Part shown: one piece after another, positions 58,101 through 64,000 of the stretch
Layout: the number at the start of each line of letters is the position of its first letter
How positions within the stretch are numbered: position 1 is the first letter of the stretch
NCBI GenBank assembly: GCA_021030915.1
Contig: JAGEMR010000003.1
Location: forward strand, 186,001-250,000
DNA: 64,000 nucleotides
DNA from: Astrothelium macrocarpum
Lineage: Eukaryota; Ascomycota; Dothideomycetes; Trypetheliales; Trypetheliaceae
Reading direction: 5' to 3'
The notes under the pieces: generated by a model
What the model was told of the DNA's origin: nothing
Databases searched by the model: none
Seen by the model: only the letters and a program-made list of their open reading frames with translations
Position numbers and translations under genes: made by a program

Positions 58101-58517
58101 GCCATCATAGAAATTAGGATCCTGTTGAGCCTGCTGAGAGGGTGTGGAGAAGCCGAGCGTTTCGAGCTGGTTGTCCAAGGGTGCACCAATATAACTCGGG
58201 TCAGGCTGAGGTGTCGGCGAGGCGTCGATTAGCGGCTTGCTTGTGCTGAAAGTATCTGGAGGATATTCGGAAATATCTTGGCAGCCATTGTCGACCATAG
58301 GCAGACTCTCATTGGAATTGCTGTTCACCAAGTTGTAGTTGTATGATTGATCAGGGATCAGAGACGAGGGTCCTTCAGCAAGCACAAGCGAACTATCTTC
58401 TAAGTATTTATTGAGCCAGTCGTGGTCGTCTGTAGGATCTAGTTGCGAAAACGAGAAGTCGTTGTCGGCCGCTGATAGAAACCTATCTCCAAAAGAGTCG
58501 TCTTGAGGCTTGGCCAT
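55145..58517 (-). CDS. Large zinc-cluster-like protein, function unknown
   Basis: Model of six exons on the minus strand: 58517-57138, 57085-56965, 56908-56421, 56365-55939, 55871-55677 and 55605-55145 (1023 aa). The N-terminal 400 residues are disordered and rich in Gln, Pro and Ser, like an activation domain, with DWLNKYLEDSS near the start. A basic segment and Cys motif follow across the first intron: CLWCYVGKNK before it, then C, KPCLNC and further Cys. This is spaced like a Zn2Cys6 cluster for the first five Cys, with an irregular sixth. The C-terminal 500 residues are helical and unrecognised. Exon 2 also has a strong donor at 56947 that breaks the frame, the exon 5 acceptor (GAG) is weak, and a GTGAGT near the end may open a further exon. 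Probable nuclear regulator. Confidence 0.55.
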
Positions 58518-59387
58518 TCTCAAAGAAAAAAAGATAATGGGGGCTTTCTAAGGCCCAGCTGGACTGTAAATTGAAAAAGACTGGATCAAGATTTGAGGAT
58601 GAGCAGATGAAGTGGTGCAGTCTTAAATAGAGGTGAAATCGCCGCACTAGAGTGCGGCATCATCATGGGTTATGGGGGGTCCGGCAAGGCTAAAGATAGT
58701 GTGGTTTCCAGAGCGGAAGCTGTTCGCCGGACCCTGTCTAGGACTAATCAGGCTTAGAGCACCTATTAAGCAATACCGCTAAGGTCCGGCGATGACAGGT
58801 GGCCGTTGAGTACGCTCGCCGGACCTTTCAGTTGTGCTAGGCCCACTTTTACTCGTAGACTTGCAGGAACAAGTCATAATAAAGCGTTGAAAGACGCCTA
58901 TACCACAGACAACCCGCGCGATTGAAGAACCAGATAATTAGGATACATACTAGAAGTCTAATACTTGAGCGTTATTTTGGTCGGTTCGTAAGGTCTATGC
59001 TGTTTTCTTATCACAGTCCCAAAAACTAAGCACTGGGTTTTTAAATATTCGCGTTGCACCTTTTTTCTCTTTTCTTGTTCCTTTTTGAATACCGCAGTAC
59101 ATCAGCCGGCCAGGGTGATATAGATAGATTAGGATTATGGTAGATTACGCTAAAGTAAGGTACAGTAGGGTACCATAAACGTCACTTGGGCGAGATCCTA
59201 GCAGGCTCAGGTGTGGCTCAGGTGTGACTTACAGTCGCACCGCCACAACTCATTTTTGCTTATTGACAGCTCATATCTGAGTAGAAAAGCGAATAGGTGA
59301 ACCCAGTCGGTACCTATGACTCTACCTGTTGACTTGCGACCGGCAATCTCCGTTAGTGGGCCTATTTGTTGAGTTGAAAGGAGATTT
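58518..59387. promoter_or_regulatory. Upstream region rich in CCGG palindromes
   Basis: 870 bp. Contains GCCGCACTAGAGTGCGGC (58641-58658), a GGGTCCGGC...GCCGGACCC pair (58677-58685 and 58726-58734) and a 12-bp inverted repeat AAGGTCCGGCGA/TCGCCGGACCTT (58781-58792 and 58816-58827). No gene seen. Confidence 0.55.
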
Positions 59388-60186
59388 TCAAACGCCAGTC
59401 TTTTCAACCTCATTCTCTTCGTCAAATTTTTGTGTCTGGTTCCTGAAACGCCGGAATACAGTCGCAAGGAAATTGACGCACTTTCGTGACCCACGAAACT
59501 TTGTCCTCCAACAGAGATTGTACAGTTTTCTTTGTACTTTTCTGTTTCTAACAAGCAGTGCGAATATGACCGAGCAAGCCACAGGCCAGTGAACAAATTC
59601 TAAAGTTCGCCGTGCATCGGAGTGTGTAAAGTTTTCGTCGATCGGAACCCTTGCCCAGCGCTTCCACGGCCAAGAACTGGAGCTGGGCGGAGGTCCCAAA
59701 GTTATATTTTGTACTAATCGACAGTCAGAGCCCTGCCATACATGCTACACATTTGAGATCAGTTGTGCTGTACTCAGAAAGGTTAATGCATGAGACACTG
59801 ACCTCCTCACAGTACTCCAAAAAGTCTTTTTTTGATGTCCATTCTGCAAGTAAGGTCGCTTTTCTGGTATCCGTTGCTGATGCTATCGCTGGCCACAAGG
59901 CTATCACAGCAATAGCGAAGGATATGACGCCAATGGTTTTGAGTATCAGGTCCCTCTTATGAGCGAGGAGGCTTTTTACAAAGGCCACCGCCTCTAGGAT
60001 CCTCGTGCGAGGACTCCATCGATTGCTGCTGGGACGGCCATCAAAGCGCGCCGATAGCGATGCTATTTGAATGATCTGGAACTGAGCAGCTTGCGCGAGT
60101 TGGGTTCCGCTTTCGGCCGCCGATGGAGCTAGTGCGGAAGGCTGTCCTTCTATTGAAGCTGAAGAGCTATCCTGCATCCTCTCCAT
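59388..60186 (-). CDS. Unknown protein with membrane segments
   Basis: The first exon begins at the ATG at 60186 (MERMQDSS). It has a polar N-terminus, a basic KSLLAHKRD stretch and one clear membrane helix (about 93-110, LILKTIGVISFAIAVIAL), followed by TLLAEWTSKKDFLEYCEE. A second exon in the region 59700-59388 (GPPPSSSSWPWKRW...) carries another hydrophobic stretch ending ACSVIFALLV and a basic tail. The junction is unresolved: a donor at 59802 is out of frame with the second part, while one at 59809 with the acceptor at 59714 keeps the frame. The layout, one or two helices with a linker, is common in fungal membrane proteins of unknown function. Confidence 0.5.
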
Positions 60187-60874
60187 GATCGCTGTAGCTG
60201 CGGAGTGGACGTATGGATTATTTTTGAACCATCAGGCTGTTTGCTGTTCGCAAAGTAGTAGCTCTCTTCATACTAGCCAAGCTTGCAGAAGGCCATCGCC
60301 ATCAGCGCCGTGCCCCGATCGGTCGAGAGCGCCGCCGCGTTCTGCAACACATGTTCTAATCTCTATCAGGATTTGGTGCCAAAGATTTACACTGATTACG
60401 AGAAGCAAAAAGATTTAGATCCTTAGACGGGCGAACAACTTGATGTGTCCTGGCTCGCTATTTGTCAGTTCAGTGATGCTCAAAAAGATGTTTTGTAAAA
60501 TCTTTTTCGAAACAAGCTAGACTTGAAAGCTGCTGTTTGGGGTCCAACTCAGACGGGTTGAGTAGTCTAAAAGCAGCGGCAACTTAGGCTAGCACCGAAA
60601 CTCAACTTTCCAGGACACAGCGTTGTGCGAGAAGCCCACAAATTGACACTTACTTTTAGACCGTTCTACAATTAGTAAAATGTCTAACAGATCCATTTAC
60701 GCACGGCAATGAGAAAGCACTGGTCGCGTTGTTCCACGAACTCTGACCCTATCCCTACAGCAATGACAACCACACAAATTTGTAAGACCGAGCTGGTTGT
60801 AAACAAGGTGGCTATGATATTCGATAGGACTATACACAGGTCTGTGGAGACATGTACACTAATGCTAATTTCTA
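60187..60874. other. Intergenic, no gene supported
   Basis: Only short frames without features. Confidence 0.4.
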
Positions 60875-63104
60875 TCAACCTGCGAGTTCGCTGTTCTGCC
60901 ATATCGCAAATTGATCAATTTCATCTGCCATGAGGGCATCTTGAAAGAAATCCTCATACTGATCCTCAATGCACCATGAGAGAGGATCCCATGGCACTTC
61001 TTCCAGCGTCTCGAAGTCCGAGACCATGTGGTTATTGATATTGGGAGGTGTATACCTATGTTCTTGAGTGGTCAACGACTGCTCGTTCGGCTTCCATGAG
61101 CCTGAATTTGCTGCAATTTCGAAAGAAGGTTGGCTTTGGGTATCCTGCATCCGGGACCTATGGCTGTTGCGTCGAATGTGAACCTTTCCCAGTAGTGGAA
61201 TCTTCAACGTCAGCTCTTGCATATTAGAGCTTTCATCACCTTCCCGGAGTAGTTCTTTCAGGGAGCGAACTGAATTAACACAATGCTGCGCAAAGTGAGA
61301 GACAGCAGTATTCTTCGACTATTCATCCATAACCTCGATGATTTGTGTGACTGTGCTGTCGACCTTGATTTTGTTGATCCGCGAATTTGGCAGATCCGTG
61401 CAAGGAGAGCTATGGGATGTGAGAAGGAGAATGACCGTAGCAATGAAAGCCTGCAGATCCAAGCACCGGGATAGAAATACACCGGATGGGAGCCCTCGAC
61501 GAAGAAATCGATAACGTTCTGTGACTGATTCGCATGCGTCCCTGCAGGTCAAACGGCTGTAGATAAAGTCGTCATCTGGGTCTTTGCGCATCGCAAAGGA
61601 CAGATGAATCCGCATATTGATACAGCAATGCAAGAATTGGACTACATGATCAGGTTTGACGTGCTCCACACTTCGAGCCCACCATGATTTCGTCGTCTGA
61701 GATGCAAGCACCTTGAGCTCTCTGTCAAGTTCCAAGGTAGAGACATAGAGCTCAGCACTCAATCCTTGTGTCATATTCGCATTGTCCCGGTATTGAATCT
61801 TGGCAGTGATTTCTATCAACCTACTAATATATGCCCGGGGTTGAATAACACCGTCAATAACTAATGCTTGAGGCTTTGGCTTTTGATATCGACTAATAGA
61901 TGGAGGGAGGTTCAGTACTAGCCCAGAGATACCATCGGCGGAACATAACGATTGCCATAGCTGAGCTTTCTGCACCTGTGTCTCATAGTCGTCTGATCCG
62001 TTACCCTGGCTAGACTGAACAGCTTGAGATGCGCTGGGCAGCCCCATAAGCTCTGCAACCGCTATGAAATGGCGCAATCGAAGCCATGCCTTTTGTAAAT
62101 TGCCTTGACTCATTTGACTATAACTGCTATCAGTTATATTATGGGTAAAGTAGAAGAGAAACTCACAGCCGAACGAAGTGCATGGCCATTCCAAGGCCTT
62201 CGACTGTGCATATCAGCCTGTCGTAAGAAATAAGCGTGCTCTCAACTATCTCAGATACTACTCGGGAGAATCTTGAGTATTTCTGACGACCTTCGGGCTG
62301 GGTGGAAGGACTGTCATGTTCTTGAGGTATTTGCTGAGCTGTAATAGCAATAGTTATCAGCCAAGTAGCCAGACTGATGGCATCTGTGTCTGGTTTGCAC
62401 ATCTCCTCGTAGCATTCAAGAATCTCCTGCTGAGATTTGACCGCAAATGGCTGTGGAAGTAGAGTGTGAATCAAGTCAAGCCACCTAGATGCGGATCCAG
62501 CGATGTGTGAAACCTCATGCTTTGACGGAATCAATTTCTGCAGCGCGCGTCTCGCTGCATCTAATAAATGTGCAGAAACCCTTGCTTTACAATCATCTGG
62601 CTGTTCATTTTGGCAGTCAATCGTTTTGGAAAAGTGAACGCATGTGCGACGGCGGTTCTGCAGCGAGCACATCCGACATATTAGAATTATCATCAGACTC
62701 ATAAATTTCCGGACTTGATACCGCCGGAGCAGGAGTCAGCTCTGACACTTGAGGAAAATTCCCGATTTTAATCTCAATATCCCGTGTGATCTTGCTTAGA
62801 CTAGCAACTTTTGATTCCAATTTGGATATCCGATATCGTGAAGACAATCCTCGCGAGTGAAGCGGTTGAGAACTGTACGTCTGTGCAATACATTCCGAGC
62901 CGCGCTCTTCACATCTTCTGCAAATCTGTGCATCTTCAGGCTTCCGGATACAACGCACCTTGCGACGCCTACCTGCCTCCAATGTCAGAAAGGCGCGGCC
63001 AAGGGTCGCGCTGCTTTTTCATTGTAGTCTCTTTACTTACACTCGGTACAGCTTTTCGTCCCTGCCCGAGCCTTTTTCAGAGTCTGGTTATTGGACATGG
63101 TCAT
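60875..63104 (-). pseudogene. Zn2Cys6 transcription factor, probably disrupted
   Basis: Exon 1 (63104-63041) joins exon 2 (from 62972) through a GTAAGT intron inside the zinc cluster, giving CTEC then RRRKVRC, ICRRC and a final Cys: a complete Zn2Cys6. A coiled-coil-like linker and the family motif EPPSHMRSLFQND follow, but there the frame ends in TGA (62619-62617), and the continuation (DAARRALQKLIPSK...) lies in another frame. Exon 4 from 62117 keeps the fungal-specific domain to a TAG at 61321-61319. The same frame then resumes with HCVNSVRSLKELL and runs to 60875. A 48-nt intron (61336-61289) could remove the TAG, but I see no splice that cures the frameshift near 62640. Could also be a sequencing error. 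Confidence 0.55.
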
Positions 63105-63474
63105 CTCTATCTCCGAGCTATCCGTCAAAGCTTTTGAGTCTGTCTTCAAACGACTTCGAGCACCAATAAGAGCGGCAATGACGGAGATAGCGATGGCACT
63201 TCTGTTGCAATGCAATATAGAAATATGGTTTACGTACCTTTCTCGGTGCGGACGAGTTTCGCTTCCGCGGTCGAGTTCAGCTCCGACAACACCACGGCGT
63301 GAGCTTGCCTCTGAAATTCGCATCAACGACAGCCGGCCTCGGACATTTGCAGTTCTTGAACTCTAAGCACTTCGTAGATTCGTCTATTTAGGCCGACATT
63401 TCTCCAAAGATGAAACGGTCAAATCTGCTTCGTAGTCTTACCGCCTGAACGAACCTTCCAAATTATCCCTAGCC
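63105..63474. promoter_or_regulatory. Divergent promoter, regulator and isochorismatase
   Basis: 370 bp between the two starts. No site recognised. Confidence 0.35.
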
Positions 63475-64000
63475 ATGCATCAGTCTTACATTCCCACCGA
63501 AGCCCTCGATCGCGTCGCCTGGATGCGCGGCGGCCACCATAAGATCATCGTTGACCCAGTCCGCACCGCGCATGTCGTGGTCGACCTTCAGGTCGGATTT
63601 ATGGGCGAGGGGGCGCTACTAGAGGTACCGATCGCGCGCGGCATCGTCGAGAACGTCAATCGCGTGTCGCGGGCGCTTCGGTCTGCCAAGGGAACTATTG
63701 CTTGGATCCAGTACAAGTTTGATCCCAACGAGCCGCATCATTGGGGATCGCATTACGACCGCATGACTCCCGATGCGGTCGAGCGGCTGCGGGCAGCGTT
63801 CACCGTCGGCACAGAGCAGCATGCCCTATGGCCCGGCCTCGACGTCCAGCCGGAGGACCTGGTCGTGCCGAAGACGCGGTGGAGCGCCTTCATTCCAGGC
63901 ACGTGCGATCTCGACTCTCTCCTGAAAGCCAGGGGCATTGACACGCTGATCGTCACCGGCACCACCACGAACTGCTGCTGCGAGTCGACGATGCGGGACG
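63475..64000 (+). CDS. Isochorismatase-family cysteine hydrolase, partial
   Basis: Starts at 63475 (MHQSYIPTEALDRV) and runs off the window; 175 codons are visible without an intron. The isochorismatase/nicotinamidase-like catalytic triad is in place: D37 in VVVDLQVGF, K133 in VVPKTRWSAF and Cys in GTTTNCCCEST (C168 by alignment). The block EVPIARGIVENVNRV is typical. It hydrolyses isochorismate or an amide or imide; the substrate is unknown. It is strikingly GC-rich, with G/C-ending codons, unlike the adjacent 30 kb, and reads like a proteobacterial gene. Horizontal transfer is inferred. Divergent from the zinc-cluster gene. Confidence 0.85.
   Translation, partial: MHQSYIPTEALDRVAWMRGGHHKIIVDPVRTAHVVVDLQVGFMGEGALLEVPIARGIVENVNRVSRALRSAKGTIAWIQYKFDPNEPHHWGSHYDRMTPDAVERLRAAFTVGTEQHALWPGLDVQPEDLVVPKTRWSAFIPGTCDLDSLLKARGIDTLIVTGTTTNCCCESTMRD

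Overview
Filamentous ascomycete (Pezizomycotina) nuclear DNA. The evidence is short 48-82 nt spliceosomal introns with CTAAC/CTGAC-like branch sites, fungal-specific Zn2Cys6 regulators, a fungal fimbrin, Utp18 and glucosidase II alpha, and an AT-rich block of RIP-like decayed retroelements. Family resemblances point towards Leotiomycetes (Helotiales), but this is only an impression from protein style and was not tested by search.

Layout. (1) 1-6640: an extremely AT-rich block containing a decayed Ty3/gypsy element on the minus strand. The order zinc-knuckle gag then reverse transcriptase is still legible. A small GC-rich island and a 28-bp tandem repeat also lie here. (2) 6977-32798: a dense housekeeping core with fimbrin (+), a possibly 5'-truncated unknown gene (-), UTP18 (+), MCM4 (-), tubulin cofactor A (+), a Zn2Cys6 factor (-), a seven-helix membrane protein (+), a 1763-residue POT1/Cdc13-like telomere protein (+), nucleoside diphosphate kinase (-) and glucosidase II alpha (+). 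MCM4 and cofactor A share a 206-bp promoter with an MCB element. Five of these genes carry a GC-rich patch in which the + strand turns sharply from C-rich to G-rich. (3) 33122-48434: accessory genes. These are an APH-fold kinase (-), a candidate secreted effector (+), an FAD monooxygenase (+), a PaxU-like DUF829 protein (-), a TauD-type dioxygenase (-) and an ATP-grasp ligase (+). The last four look like a small biosynthetic cluster with no PKS or NRPS; its divergent promoter holds a solo LTR with a perfect 5-bp target duplication. (4) 48435-54579: gene-poor DNA with a decayed Cys-rich gene and a full-length hAT transposon (17-bp TIRs, 8-bp target duplication) whose transposase is disabled. 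(5) 55145-64000: a large zinc-cluster-like protein (-), an unknown membrane protein (-), a probably disrupted Zn2Cys6 factor (-) and, running off the end, an intronless GC-rich isochorismatase-family hydrolase (+) that looks bacterial in style.

How the genes work together. The core genes are independent housekeeping functions: actin bundling, rRNA processing, the replicative helicase, tubulin folding, telomere protection, nucleotide balance and N-glycan trimming. The only local circuits I can argue for are the MCM4/cofactor A shared promoter, the ATP-grasp/TauD/DUF829/monooxygenase group, and the regulator divergent from the isochorismatase. Exon boundaries below were read by hand from GT(GC)-AG sites with reading-frame checks. 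No database search was possible.
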